A stretch of DNA of 64,000 bases from Siphonodentalium dalli (taxonomy: Eukaryota > Mollusca > Scaphopoda > Gadilida > Siphonodentaliidae). Location of the stretch: NCBI GenBank assembly GCA_032622095.1, contig CP136061.1, positions 217,154,373-217,218,372 of the forward strand, given 5' to 3'. The notes below the pieces were generated by a model. It saw only the letters and a list, made by a program, of their open reading frames with translations. It was not told the DNA's origin and did no database searches. Shown here in pieces: positions 24,801 to 39,800 of the stretch. A program made the position numbers and the translations under genes. The number at the start of each line of letters is the position of its first letter. The first letter of the stretch is position 1.

Positions 24801-27800
24801 GAGTTAACCAGCACCCAGGCAATAGGCCATATTACGGAATACTTCCACTGATGTTATTAATATTAGGTACGATTAATCGATTATAGTCGATTATTGATGA
24901 CCGATTATCGATTATCAAAATCAATAATCGTGGCACCTCTAAAATTTAACTGTGGCTTCTAAGAGATACATACGACAATCTATGTTTCGTCATTTTCCGC
25001 CAATTTATAGGCAAGCATATAATAAAACAAATGTTGCAAACCCTCTATATATATGTAATTGGCATAGCAATGCAAAGTTTACAAATATGGGTGATGTTTA
25101 TCAACCCATCATTTTGTGCATGTCGAACCAACAAGACCTCAGTATGATACTTACCACAGAAAACAAACTGTGAGTCTGGACTGAATGATGCTTCCAGAGG
25201 TATACCCTTATTGTTTATGTGACCCTGGAATAATTAGATTTTGTAACAATATAAGTTTAATCCCACTCCAAGTACAAAATCCAAATTCAGGAAACAAATC
25301 TCTGTGTACCCCTAATGTTGCCTGAGAGAATGATTCTTCCCCACAATAACTTAACCATTTCTATTATGAATGGATTATCTCACCCAGTTATTATAAAAGT
25401 ATACATTGGAATGGTTTATGATTCGTCTGGAGAGGTGTTCAGGAAAAATGAGCAGACGACAGGCAGATAAAATAATAAAATAAATAAAATAATAATGATA
25501 GGATAATAAAAGTGCAGGAGAATTACTTTTCACTGGGGGCAAATGTTGTTGAACTTACTATCTGAACATATTTTAGTAAAGAAAGGGGTATGCCCCCATT
25601 TCAAGTTTGATGTATTTTTTTCAGCGAATCTTCACATTCACACCAATTTCATGTCAATATCAATTGCTGAAATCAAACCGAGCATGTTATATCGTCACGA
25701 TTGTTCTATAACTTCAGCACAAAGGTCATACATATATTCCCAAATATTCATAAGTCACAACTCCTGATGTTTCGAACACAGGCTCTTATTCACTGCTGCC
25801 CCGGGTGATCTATGACATGGTATTTATATTTTATGTCATATAAGCCAACCAAATTGCCTGATACAACTGGATATCGGAATAAATAGTATTTATGGTAAGT
25901 GGATTGAATAGGACCAAGAAAGCACACTTAAGAAATGTGAACAAAACTCCTCTAAAATTCCTCATGATAGTAAAAAGACATACCAAATTCCATTCAGATC
26001 TGATAACATGGGTGAGATATCTGCACAGATGGACGGATAGATGAATAAATGTCATCCAGTATGCTTTATATCATTCACTTTTGACAAATGTCATCCAATA
26101 TACCCATCATTCACTTTTGACAAATGTCATCCAAGATACCCACCATTCACTTTTGACAAATGTCATCCAAGATACCCACCATTCACTGTTGACAAAAGTC
26201 ATCCAGTATACACACCATTTACCGTTGACAAAAAATTTAATATCATCCAATATACCCACCATTCAATTCTGACAAATGTCATCCAGTATACCCACCATTC
26301 ACCACTGTTGACAAATGTCATCCAATATACCCACCATTCACTTTTGACAAATGTCATCCAATATACCCACCATTCACTTTTTACAAATGTCATCTGGTAT
26401 ACCAACCATTCACTGTTGACAAATGTCATCCGGTGTAGCCACCATTCACTTTTGACAAATGTCATCACCATTCAATTTTGACAAATGCCATCTGGTATAC
26501 CCACCATTCACTATTCACAAATGTCATCCAGTATACCCACACCATTCACTTTGCTTGTGAGGGAATAATTATAATTAAATTTGGTAAATCATCTATGTGC
26601 TATAAGTAGGTTATAGAATGGAGATTAGAGATCACTCAAAATACACTAAAACACTAAATCACCTTTCTATAACCTATATATGGTTTATCTCCTTGCTCAA
26701 TAATGGAGATTTAAAAAAAATATCGATAACATACCATGAACGTTTGTAAGGGAGTGCCTTGAAATGCATCAATCAGACGGACAACTGTGCCATTTGTTGA
26801 AATAATTATCAGCTTTCCATCAGCACTAAATTTCATCCCTGTCCAATCACAATCCTTGTCTTGCGGTAGTTTGAATGTGGCAAATGGACCCTGCAACAGA
26901 CATATTTGCAAGATGAGACCTTCTCCAAAGCACAAGTTTGATAAGAGTCAGGCTCAGTTACATATAAATTTTATTTCTGACATATGTTGCTTTTGAAAAT
27001 AAAAGACACAGACAACTTGTGGACATTGATACACAAAGAGAATGCACAAAGATTTGCCAGTTGATAAATTGACGTGAACGCCATATTACAAACAAATACA
27101 CTAAATCTATCATAAAATGAAGAATTTATCAAACAACTGATCGTATATCCTTAAAGAAGAGTGCGCAAACTGAAGAATGCTTGAGAACAATAGATTAGTT
27201 TTATAAAACATTACCGCTGCTAATCAGTCACATGCAACTTTATGCAGAGGAATTACCAGTTTTATAAATTTTATAAATTGACATCAGCTGCATGACTTTT
27301 ATGTACTAGCTGAAACAGGCTACAATGTCAATGGATCGCTGGACTGAAGATAACATACCCTGTCAAAGGATGTCCAGACTGAATATAACATACCCTGTCA
27401 AAGGATCTCAAGTCGTACAACTTGACACATTCTGAGTTGATTCCTGCTGAAAAGATGAGACCCTCAGGGTCAAATGCTGCAACAGGCCGTCCCGGTAAAT
27501 GGAGTAGACCCTGAAAATTAAATAGTGAAGAGAATCAAAAGAAATCTCAGTGATCAAGCAGCTAATACAGCAACTAATGATATACAGTAACAAGAAACTC
27601 AACACATATCACTGACCTGTGGTACAGTATGAGTAAATCACAGACTCGGCATAGCCTGTATATTGTCTGACATTAGTTAGATATCAAACCTGTTAGATCG
27701 CTTATGTTTCTCTATACAGTTGAATTGCCTCATTCTAATATGATCTGATCATATGTTATCGCCGACATAACGCTAAGAATAATAATGCAGTGGCCCAGTG

Positions 27801-30800
27801 GAGACGACATGAAAAGTGCAATCTTGTCTGGACACTGGCCCACAAAGTCAAATGACATTATGAACTGTGCCATGACGTCATCACTGGTTTTCATTAAGCT
27901 CCCCAATGAAATATGTCTAAATGAAACTAATAGGCATAGGCCTAAATCACATGGAATATTCTTCAGAAGTTGTATATTCCATCTCATTGGTCTATTGCCA
28001 ATTCCGCGCTAAAACAATCTCCATGCAGTTGCTAAACGGAAGTCACATTATAAAATTGAAAACATCCATACCCACTCTCTGAATTTTCCTTACCATATAC
28101 ACGTAGGGAAAAAAAATCACATGACGTCATTCACATGTCTGTAACATATAGACAACCAACCAATGCACGACTTGTCTTTGCTATAATAGTTTACAATTCA
28201 AGTTTGAGTTAATCGCACAAAATTCCTTCCAAATGCTTAGATTGTGTAAACATACTCCATTAAAATAGACACACACTGAGAATTAAAGAATTAATAACAA
28301 TTACGTGTTAGCCTTGTTTTGATTGTGGCAGTGTTCTCTTGGAATGTTCTAGAAATAATTGTTGACAAGTGATGTTTTGAATTAAATTCCTTAGCCTCAC
28401 TATTTGCCATTGAAGGAATTTTGAGTTTCATACATGGTCCCCTATAGGCTATACAAAGCTTCCTTTGGCTTCGCCATCAGGTGGCATCAGTTGAGAAAGA
28501 CACTATGACAAAAAGTCAATCTATGCCACCCTTAGCACACAATTCAGGCCCTACTATTAACATTCAAGTTGGAGTTGACACTGCAATGTCACTGGCTGGA
28601 GAAGTTATGAAGGAAATATGGTCTTGAGTTCGCTTTTTAAAATATTTTAAGCATACCTGAAAATATGGTGCCGAATATTTGTAGAATGATGTCCCCAGAG
28701 GGTGAATTTAGTGATGCTACCCCAGACAGTTTGGTTAATTTGATAATAAAGATACTCTCCAGAGATGAGGCCTAAGCAGAATGATGTCCCCAGAGGGTGA
28801 ATTTAGTGATGCTACCCCACACAGTGGGGTTAATTTGATAATAAAGATACTTTCCAGAGATGATGCCTAAGCGGAATGATGTCCCAGGAGGAATTTAGTG
28901 ATGTTAGCCCACTGTGCAGGGTAGCGTGACTAAATTCACCTTCTGGGAACCTCATTCTGCAAATGTCCAGCACCATATTTTCAGGTCTGGATGTTATGTC
29001 ATCGCTAGAATAGATGTAGTTTACAGACATAAGGAGGTACATTGTAAACGAACTGACAAACTTGATGAACTATTCAGGATAGAACACACCTTACAGGTGC
29101 TTTGAGAGTACTATTATGACAATTGTTGCTAAAAAAAACAATAAACAGATACATTTCTGAATATCATATTGTCTTTCAAAAGATTGATTATAATATTTCC
29201 ACTAAATTTGTGTTTTTAGTGCATAATACCTGACAATTCTGTGACCTGAGATCCCATAATCTGATGGTTTTGTCCAATGATCCTGATATGAATGTGTCAT
29301 CTATGGGTGACATACAAAGAGCAACAACTCTGGAAATAAAGTGAGACATTTTAATAGTTAATGGCTTTCAGTTCTTATGTTGTGAATCACTATCTGTAAT
29401 AGGTAATATGGGAATTCATCAATGTCGTAATACTGTCATTTAAATAGTAGCAATGACTGCTATTCCCCAAGATATTTGTAGGTCGGTTATTCCAAGATGC
29501 TGTTACCATCATGTAAATGATGCATATTTCCTGATATACTAGGACAATATTGCCATATGACAATTTCCAATTGTCATCATTGTAAGACAGATTTCTTCAC
29601 TTCTTTGAGTTAAAACATCCATAAGATATGAAATATGATTATACATAATCTTAATAAAGTGTGCACATGAAATATTAATGTAAGCTTCCGGACATATATT
29701 TGTCAGTTAAATCTGATTGACAGATCAAATATAACTAGAGGTGTGACTGTCCCAATGGGACTACGGATACCCCCCTGTTTTTAAAATACTAAGATGTTTC
29801 ACATGTCAGTAAACATTTAGTTAAAATAATAAATTAACAGTTCCCATTGCAGGTGTACAACCATAACCCTAATCTTAAACCTATTGACCGAAAAATGTAG
29901 GAATAAAAGCTTGGACAAAATTATGTATGTTGCGAAAATATTTCTGAGTCGAAAAAGGGGAATAACTCCACACAAAAAATGTCGGACAGACGTCATAATG
30001 GCAGGTGCACAGGGTCCCATGGTACTAAATAACAGTACCAAGATTAAAAAACATTGACCGAAATGTAGGAATAAAAGCTCGGACAAAATTATGCATGTTG
30101 CAAAAAATGTTTCTAAGTCGAAAAAGGAGGGTAAATCAACCAAAAAATGTCGGACAGACGTCATAATCGCAGGTGCACAAGTTCCCATGGTACTAAATAT
30201 CTGTGCCGCGTTTTAAAAAAATTGACCTAAAAATGTAGGAATAAAAGCTCGGACAAAAGTATACATGTTGCGAAAAATTTCTAAGTCGAAAAAGGGGGGA
30301 TAACTCCACCAAAAAAAGTCCGACAGACGTCATAATCGCAGGTGCACAGGTTCCCATGGTGGTTGATGTCTGTGCCAAGTTTCAACGGAAATTGATCAAA
30401 AAACGACTGAGAAAAACTCCGGACAAATTTGTGTCCACGGACGGACGGACGACGGACAGACGGACGGACAAGCTGACTTCGTTGCGGGGGGTATAAAAAC
30501 AGTGCAGTGTTGAAGAGAATACCATTATACAGAGACATGGCATCACCATTTCATCCTCACAGTTATAAACTGCTGAAAAATTGAATTGATAAATACTAGT
30601 GATGTCATCACAGATTTTACAAAGAAATTTATATAAAAGATTCTTACTTTTTAGTGTGGCCAGGAAAATATCTCAGATATTTATTGTCATGCAGAGACAG
30701 GTATCTGATAGTGTCTGAAAAGAGAAATAAATAAGATATATATATAGGAACTATTAATAACTTACGATAAATAAAAATTTAAGTTCTTATATTAAGGAAT

Positions 30801-33800
30801 GCTATCATTTCCCATGCATTAAATGAAACATCAAACGCTTGTGAGGAATACTCAAAGGACAACAAAGATTTGACAAGGATATACACAAACTTACATCATA
30901 AGTTCAAAGGTTGTGATTCTGATTGCAATTCCATTCATCTTTCTAGCACAAAGCTTTCTGTCCAGGATTTTTTTGGGGACACCTGTTTCTGTGCTGATGA
31001 TGTCCCCAAATAAATTACTACTATTGAATATTGATATTCCAAATACCACACAAATGTGGCACCTACTATCTACAAATGAACCACGAGTGCATGATTTCAC
31101 CATGAATATTAATCAACAACAGGTACAATGATATGAGGAATTCATAGTTTCAGGTTTTTATCCCCGATTTCATTTGGTCTTCAAAATTTGGGCACCCATA
31201 CCTGTTAGAGGTATACACATTTAATTGATACAATAATTATGAAAGAATTATTAATGAATTATCAAACTGAAACACTAGACTAGGCTAATATTAAAAAAGA
31301 ACATAGATAACTCCTTAACAACAGCAGATTGAAAATTAATTTGTTAAATAGCATTTTAATTTGCATTCAAGCTGATAGCAGATCTCACATGTTGAAGTAT
31401 CCAACATTAAAATTTAATTTGTGAAGTAGCCAGAGTCACATACCAGTATGAAATTTACAAACTGTTCCACTCTGTTCTATTATCCCTGGATATAACAAGA
31501 GCATCGCTAGGGGGTGGCAAAATACGCCCTTTAGCCATTTTGAATTGTACTCCCACAAAATAATATAATAATTTGAGCTTACAAAGAATATCTGATATAC
31601 CCCTAATTTCAATGCCAAAATGCGGTCAAATTCTAAGTAGTAAAATGGCCGTAATTCATATGAAAATAATTGGACAGATCCTATATTCGAACTTGGCCTG
31701 TAGTTTTAGCTGGGAAACACACAAACCAGCTTGGTTCAGATAAAAGAATCCAAACTGGAGTTATCGGACCGAAATGTTATGAAATCGGTCAAATTCTAAG
31801 TTGAAAAAGGACCATAACTCATGTAAAAATAATATGAACTTGGCCTGTACCTTTAGCCGGGAAATACACATACCAACTTTGGTTCAGATCAAATAATTCA
31901 AACTGGAGTTTGGTCGTAAACCAAAAGTGTTAACAGACGGTCAGATTCTAAGTAATAAAAAGGGCTGTAACTCATGTGAAAATAATTGGACAGAACCCAT
32001 ATACGAAATTTGCCTGTATCTTTAGCTGGGAAATGCACATACCAACTTTGGTTCAGATCAAATAATCCAAACCGGAGTTATTGGTCAGAAACCAAAAATG
32101 TTAACAGATGGTCAAATTCTAAATCGAAAAAGGGCCGTAACTCATGTAAAAATGATTGGACAGAACCCATATTAAAACTTGGCCTGTATTTTTAGCTGGG
32201 AAATACACATACCAACTTTGGTTCTGATAAAATAATCCAAACTGGAGTTATCGATCGGAAACAAAAAAAATTTAATGGACAGACGGACAGACAGACTGAT
32301 TACATAATACAACCTTTTTCAAAAGAGCGTATAAAAAGCACAGTGTTTTTAGTTTAGTTACAACATGATTTGTAATATTGACTGACAGTCATGCTCCAAT
32401 ATACAATACAGGTGGGAAATTTATCTGAAATTAAACAAGCAGTCGCAGACGGTGGTATCCCCCGTCGAATTGTGCAGTTGGGGAAGTGCATTCTCAATAA
32501 TGTTTGCTTTCTCAGTATGTGCTAAACAAGAGGTGGGATTTTGTCAAAAAGCCTGGCTTGTGAACTCATTTTAGGCACTGACATTTGTGGAAATTAGCCA
32601 TGTGACGTCGTCCATTTGCACAAAAAATAATAAACAAAGTCCAATAACTCTGCTGAATATATCCGGCCGGACCTGGCTTGCGAACTCATTCTAGATACTG
32701 GTCATGTGAACTCATATACCAAATATCTTTTAAATCTGTTGAGATTTGTGGAAATGAGCCCTGTGACGTTGTCTATTTGCTATTTGGTAAATTAGACAAA
32801 AATAATAAACAAAGTCCAATAACTCCGGTAAAAATATCCGGCCGGACCTGGCTTGCGAACTCATTTTAGGTAATGGTCACACCAGGTGAACTCATATACC
32901 AAAAAACTTTGAAATCCGTTGACATTTGTTCAAGTTATGACTCTTACAAATTCGGGACGGTACGACGGACAGACGGACGGACGGACGGAACCAATTCCAT
33001 TCATTTATGCTTATTTGGCACTCAAAAGTACATGTTATTCACAGATACAAATGACATTTTTAAATTCGAATAAGATCTTATATTATACTCACCATCAACT
33101 TTCGTTGAACAATGTAAAGCAGTATTCTGTGCATGGGTATACCGAATAAGATCAACACCATATTTCTTACTGTTTAGAGTTTTCTTAGGCCTTCAAAAGA
33201 GAAGAAAATAGGTGCTGCAAACTTTCAATTTAGATTTACAAAAACTCCATGTCATAGGTATTTAAATTTTAGTACACACATCATTTCAAATTAAAAGTTT
33301 CCAGAACATGCTGAACATATTAGGATCTTTTCTCACATTAATGACAAATTTGAACTGTTCCTCATTTAAACAGAAACTGAATTATCATCAATCAAACACA
33401 ATCGTCATTTCATTAAATATTACAGTGGGCGAAATCCGATACTCATTTTGGGATTCAAATATTTGCTGCATAATATTCTAATTTTGATCTTATGGTAATC
33501 ACTTGAAAACTCAATTTCCAAACTCATTTATTAGTAATATCCTATTATGATCAGATTTGAGGGGAGGTGGTAAAAAGAATTAATATATATGTACCTACAT
33601 GTATATGTGTATTGTGTGTACATTGTTTGATTTGGAATAAAAGGTCGCTATGCCACACATCCCTAATAAGGTGGCTTTATTTGACCGGTGGCTTTTTTTA
33701 AATGAAAAATCTAATTTTGGAAAAAATCATTGAATCAAACTTTACTTCCAGCGGTCTATGTTGTTAACATATTGATTAGATACCAGAATAATAATCGGTG

Positions 33801-36800
33801 AATTCTTAGTCAAATAAAAGGCCATATGAACCCTGAATAAGGTGGCTTTGAATCAAACTTTTCTGTCTATGTTAACTTTTTTCAATCATGCAATAACAGC
33901 GCAAAATTCATTGGATGTATTCTCAAATTATAAGTTGTAACCCAGATTCAAACTGGGCCCTAAGTCGACAAGGACCATGACTGGGGTAAAAATGGGCGGA
34001 CAAAGCTAAATTCGAACTTGATCTATACTTTCATATGAGTAATCCATATACCAAATTTGAAAACAATCAGATAGCAATATAGGCCGACGGAACCCAAATT
34101 CAAACTTTACCTGCATTTTCATATGGGTAATCCACATCCAAAATTTGAAAACAATAAGATAACTAAAACTAAAGTTATCATCAGGAAACCATCTGCGACA
34201 GACAGTCAATGCTGATTTCTGTAGTACCCCCAATTTTTTTTTTTTTCGTGGACAAAAAGGGGCATGACTCCCATAAAAAATGGTAAGACCGAACCCAAAT
34301 TTGAAATTGACTCCATTTTCATGTGATTAATACAAAAATTAAATTTGAAACCTATCGGATAATAATAACTTGAGTTATCATCCAGCCAACAAAACACTCA
34401 GCAAAGTCTGTTGAAAAAGGGCATAACTCCACTTAATTAACTCCATAATTCGAACTTGATCGGGATCTTCTCATACCAAGTTTCATAAAATTCTTTTTTT
34501 TTATTACAGTAAAACCTCTCCAAACCGAACACCCTACGGACTTACCATTCCGTTCGGTTTAGAGAGGTGTTCGGTTTATATAAAAATCGCACTACGATCA
34601 GAATGTATTGACATCGTTACTAAGAATTGTCAAGCACAACCAATCACAATATTGATTAATTAAACTTTTATTCAATAAAGTACCAAATAAAATATAAACA
34701 AGAGATTGCACCGGCAGTGCTGGCATACCCCAAGGTGGCAAATTCAAACCGACAAAGTATGGGTGAGATATTTGCTTGGATGAGAAAACGAGAGGCCGAT
34801 CACGATCGGCAGATGTTTAACCTATACCTTGGCGATAGTGATTAGCTATTTTCATAAATCTTTACACCAACCTTTTCTTGAGTGCAAGACTTTCAACAAT
34901 TCACAGCTTACTATTAATTAATAGTTCCCAAGTGGAATCAAGACTTATTGGGCAACTTGCTCACATAAACACAATAGGAACATGTCATTCGATTTCAACC
35001 TATTAGGTCACTCCAACACAGACACATGTATATGTTATAGAGTGATAAAGCTAAATAAGCCCAACCATGGTCAGACATACGCAGCTGTTCAAGATATAAT
35101 AGTTACGAAATTAAGTAAATAACAACATAATAACTCTATTTATCTACTTCTTACATTGGAACCTGAGTCATAACATATTATGTTGTTGTGTTAGCTGCAT
35201 ATTAGAAAGTTATGGGATCATTGAAATTAGAGACCAATCAATACCTGAACATCTATAAAAGTGAGGGGTGTATAGACCTGGATATAAAATATTTTAATGC
35301 AGAATTATCAGATAACTAAAAGGTGAGATATGAGAATGGTCAGATTGAAAATATTAGTCATAACATTGGATCGCATACAGTATATCAATGGTTAATTTTA
35401 TTCTAAGCTGATCATTGGAAAGACACAATGTCTGTAAACAGCAGAAATATTATTAAATGTAGGGTTAAAATTTTCAAAACTATTCAATCAATACCAAAAT
35501 CTATACAGGTGAATAATGTGTCATGATTAACCTGAATGAGATTATGAAAGTGTTCAGGTAGAAAAATATTTGACCAATAAGTCAGTCTCAAAAATATCAG
35601 CACCATTATTATTATCCTGCAGCCCAAATGCAATTGAGGGAATTTCAAAATAATATATTTCCTCTAATGATGAATATTCAATTGGTGGCTTATAGAAATC
35701 CTTACCGAACCTGGCTCAAGGTGAAAGAGATAATTTAATATCTGCCTATGGAATGGGTTAATTTTAATCCCAAATTCCATGTAAGTGAAAAGTGGATCAC
35801 CATCAACCTGGCCACAGAATAGGAGAATGATCAGATGAAAAACATCACAAGACCATTATGGCATATGATGTGTGGAGAGGGTTAATCATTTTCAATGACA
35901 TCATATGATGGAACTACGGAATGGGTGGGTTAATTTATTTCTAAGATACAGTGTCTGTAAACAACCATGTCTATAAACAGCAATGTCTGTAAAACATCCC
36001 TACACATAAACTATGGACCATTCCAATTTAATCTTTTAGAATTGGTGTCTTATTGAGTGTATATTAATGAACCTGTTTCAACAAAGGGGTTAACTTAATA
36101 TTGCACAGAAAACTAATAGAGAGCCATCCATTAATTATATTTTTGACAGATTTTATCAACAGACTAGTGGCTGTTTATACAGCAATTCAAAGCAGAAGGC
36201 TAATACTTTAACAGCAGATGATGTTGGCCAATCTGTCAGTCACATGTAATTACAACCATGTGTCATGATCTCCCAACACACTGACACTATTAATTTATGG
36301 TTTCATTACTAAATATTTAAAGGGACACATTGGGAACCTTTTTATCAACTTGTATCATAATCAGCAATATCTAAATGAAAACATATTAAAGTGTCAATGA
36401 CATTTTTTTTTTAATAAAATTATTTTTTTATTATTATAAATGTTAAAACAAAAATGTTAATAATTTTTTTTTTGGTTAAATTGAGCAAGGAGTTTAATCT
36501 AAAAATCTATATATATATATATATATATATATTTTATTTTTTTTCAAAAAAGGGTCATAACTCCTTTAAAATAAATCTGATCAAACCCACATTCGAACTC
36601 TATTAGTATTTTAGGTTGAGAAACTCACATACCAATCAGATAACAAATGTTTGAGTTATGGCAGAATGCGTGAATTCTAAGTCGAAAAAGGGCCATAACA
36701 CTGTTTAAAAAAGTCGGATGAAACCCATATTTGAACTCGATCTGTATTTTGGCCTGAGAAACGCATATGCAAAATTTGGTTCCGATCGGATAGAAAATGT

Positions 36801-39800
36801 TTGTTATGGCATTATGCATAAAGTGTCTACGGACGGACGGACAGACAGACAGATGGTCAAACGACGAGTGGTCAATCCAGACGTCGACACTATGTGTACC
36901 ATACTATGGTATGGGTACACATAAAAAACCCTAACATTTTCATATAATCAAAGATAAATAACTGTAGAACGGGAAAGATGAACAAAACGATAGAACACTC
37001 AATTGATTGCCATCATAATAGTGAACATCCATACCAAATTTCATTGATATCCGTCAACCGGTGTGTATCTAGATACAGACAAAAAAACCAACACTTCCAA
37101 ATGTACAAAGGTTAATAACTAGAACGTAAAATCGGAAAAAAAACACGATTGAACACTCAATAAAACGATTGAACACTCCGTTGAATGCCCTCATAGTAGT
37201 GAACATCCATACCAATTTTCATTGAGATTCATCAACCGGTGGTGGAGATATCTGCTCTGACCGACAAAAAACCAACATTTCCAGATAAACAAAGATGAAT
37301 AACTCAAAAACGGAAAAAACAATTGAACATTCCATTGAATGCCCTCAGAGTAATGGTGTTTGAGATATCTGCCCAGACGGATGGATGGAAAAACGGACGG
37401 ATAGATGTCCGGACGGACTGACGGATGGACGAGGTCTCTATGTCCCCAATTGCAAACACCCAGTAAATCTATAGAGCGTCTTGACCGCTATAAGCAGCAA
37501 TCTGCGAAAGTGGTCATGTTGACCTAATCTTAGAAGCTCATGATGGGCCTGCGATGCCAAAGGGTGAATGATGACTGAATCATTGAATGGCCTGAACAGG
37601 TCAGGGAAATCCTGAAATCTAGGTTTTAAACCTCGAATTAAGTACAAAACCCCGATCTAGGTTCTTGGAGATCATGTGATCAGTTACATGGACTCACCTG
37701 CATAGTGTAAGATGAAATACTCTACAGTATATTACTTCCAACAGTATCATTTTTGGTTTAGAGTGTTTGCCGTTATGTCATGGGTGAGTATTTTGGCCAG
37801 TGGTCACATGATCTCGAAGAACCTCGATCAAGGTTTTTTTACACAAATCGAGGTTTAGTACACCGAGTTTGGGTTTTCCCTAACCTGCTGAATGAGTGGG
37901 ACTTTTATGCCAAATTCTGGTGACGATATCACAAAGGGGATATTTATATATTCGGATCAACTTTGCATACATAAAAATGGTCTTTTGAATTTCTTTGTGA
38001 TAGGATTCGTTCATGAAATTATGATTGGATTCACTACATGTACTAAATGATAGTAAATCTACTAAATCACTTTCTTTAGCAACATAACATGCTTTTTTGT
38101 TTTTGAGATTTTTTTGAAATATTTTGCATATTGTAGTAATGTAGAACATAAACATAACCATTTGATTGAGTTTCACAACTTAGAATTGGTCTAAGTTCGA
38201 AAATTTGACTTTGAAAAAATTTAAGTTTTAAGATATGAGAAATTTATATTTCGAGAAATGCTCCAAAGTCGAACCCATGACATAGAACACACCAGGATTC
38301 ATTCAGTTAGGTAATATTGTGTCCTTGTCTTACTTATGGTTATAATCTGTTGAAACTGATGGAATTAATTGTCAGTAAAGACAGTAATGAATGTGCCATG
38401 AGGGGAAAGTGGCGGACAACATGAAAAGTCGAAAGAAAATTGCAACATTTTGCGAGTAATGTATATATATCTGAAAGACAGCCTACAGAACGACACAGCA
38501 TGCTGCAGCTAAGTTATATGAATGACACTCCAGCTCACTTTATTGAATGTCCTTGATTTGATATTGATAATATTGCCTTTCACTTCTTTAGAACTCCAAG
38601 AATGTGAAGTTCAAAATGTGTCACTTGACCTCCCCCTTAATTAACTAAAAACTATGTCCCCTGAGCACACTGGAGACCATATTGGAAATAAATGGGCATT
38701 GACCTGCTTATTATGTTATCCTGATAACATTCAGTCATGTGACAGTGCAGTGAGTGCACCCAACTGATTTTCAATATTCTGTGCTCTTACTGTTACACAT
38801 CACAGCTTTAAATAAGATTATTACATTATACGTACATCACAGTTACAGTATAATCTATAGAAACCAATCTTACTTATGTTAAACAGTAATAAACAAAGTT
38901 TATATACCTATAAAGTTATACTATTTTCTGTAACACTGCACTGTCAACATGTATACATATGAATGCTATCAAAATAAAATCTAATCTAACACCTGTAGCG
39001 ATCAGCTGTTTTGACCTGGTAGGGTACTCAGGTAACTAGTAAAACTGATAATTAACGGCAATCAGCAATGACAACAATTGATAAGTCGTGTTGGAGGCAA
39101 TGGGAACAAGGTCATGGCATTCAGAATATACGTGTTCAATGTTTAGCTTCACCTACCATAAAACAAACGACTGAAATATATTGTTAATATTCAATTAATA
39201 TAGCTTTTGCTTCGTTTAAAGTGTCCCGTCGTAAACGTGGTTTGCTTCAGGATTTTAAAAGCGGAAGTGACAACTATTCAGTGAATTATCCCCCTTCGGC
39301 TTGCCATCTAATTTGTCTATTTATAGCCACTATAATTTTTATTATGCCATTACTCTAACCACGGATTTTTCCGTGTAGCCGGTGAGAGTGCGGCAGGTAA
39401 ATTATTTTTTGTTCTATCTCAAATATTAGTTTTTATCCATGTGAAGTTCGGATTGGACCAATTACAGTGTCCGCCTAATTTTCGAAAAATTCTTTTATCA
39501 GGTTCTAATTGATCGGGGTGGTTTATTTGAGCACTAAATGATAGCATATTTATTCGGCTTTCGTTTTAGCGTGAAATACAAAAAAGATCTAGAAAGAACG
39601 ATTGTCATGTGATTCAATTGAATGCAACACACCGTTCCATGTCCATGTTCGGTTGCCTTTTTTAGAATACCGGAATTCAGCTTACGAGCGACATCTCGGG
39701 GGAGGTAATTTACCTACTTTCTTATAAAATTTAAATTTTCAATTTCATGGGTGAAAACTTACGTGCCATTTTGGCAATCATATATCACAATTGATTCATC

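Noticed and set aside
26041-26481. A 146-codon open frame of repeated [16 protein letters not shown] units
   Set aside because: It is a translation of the 36-bp minisatellite; the opposite strand is equally open, and there are no splice signals or promoter.
29817-30188. A 123-codon frame on the minus strand
   Set aside because: It lies wholly in a Helitron-like tandem array and repeats with the array unit.
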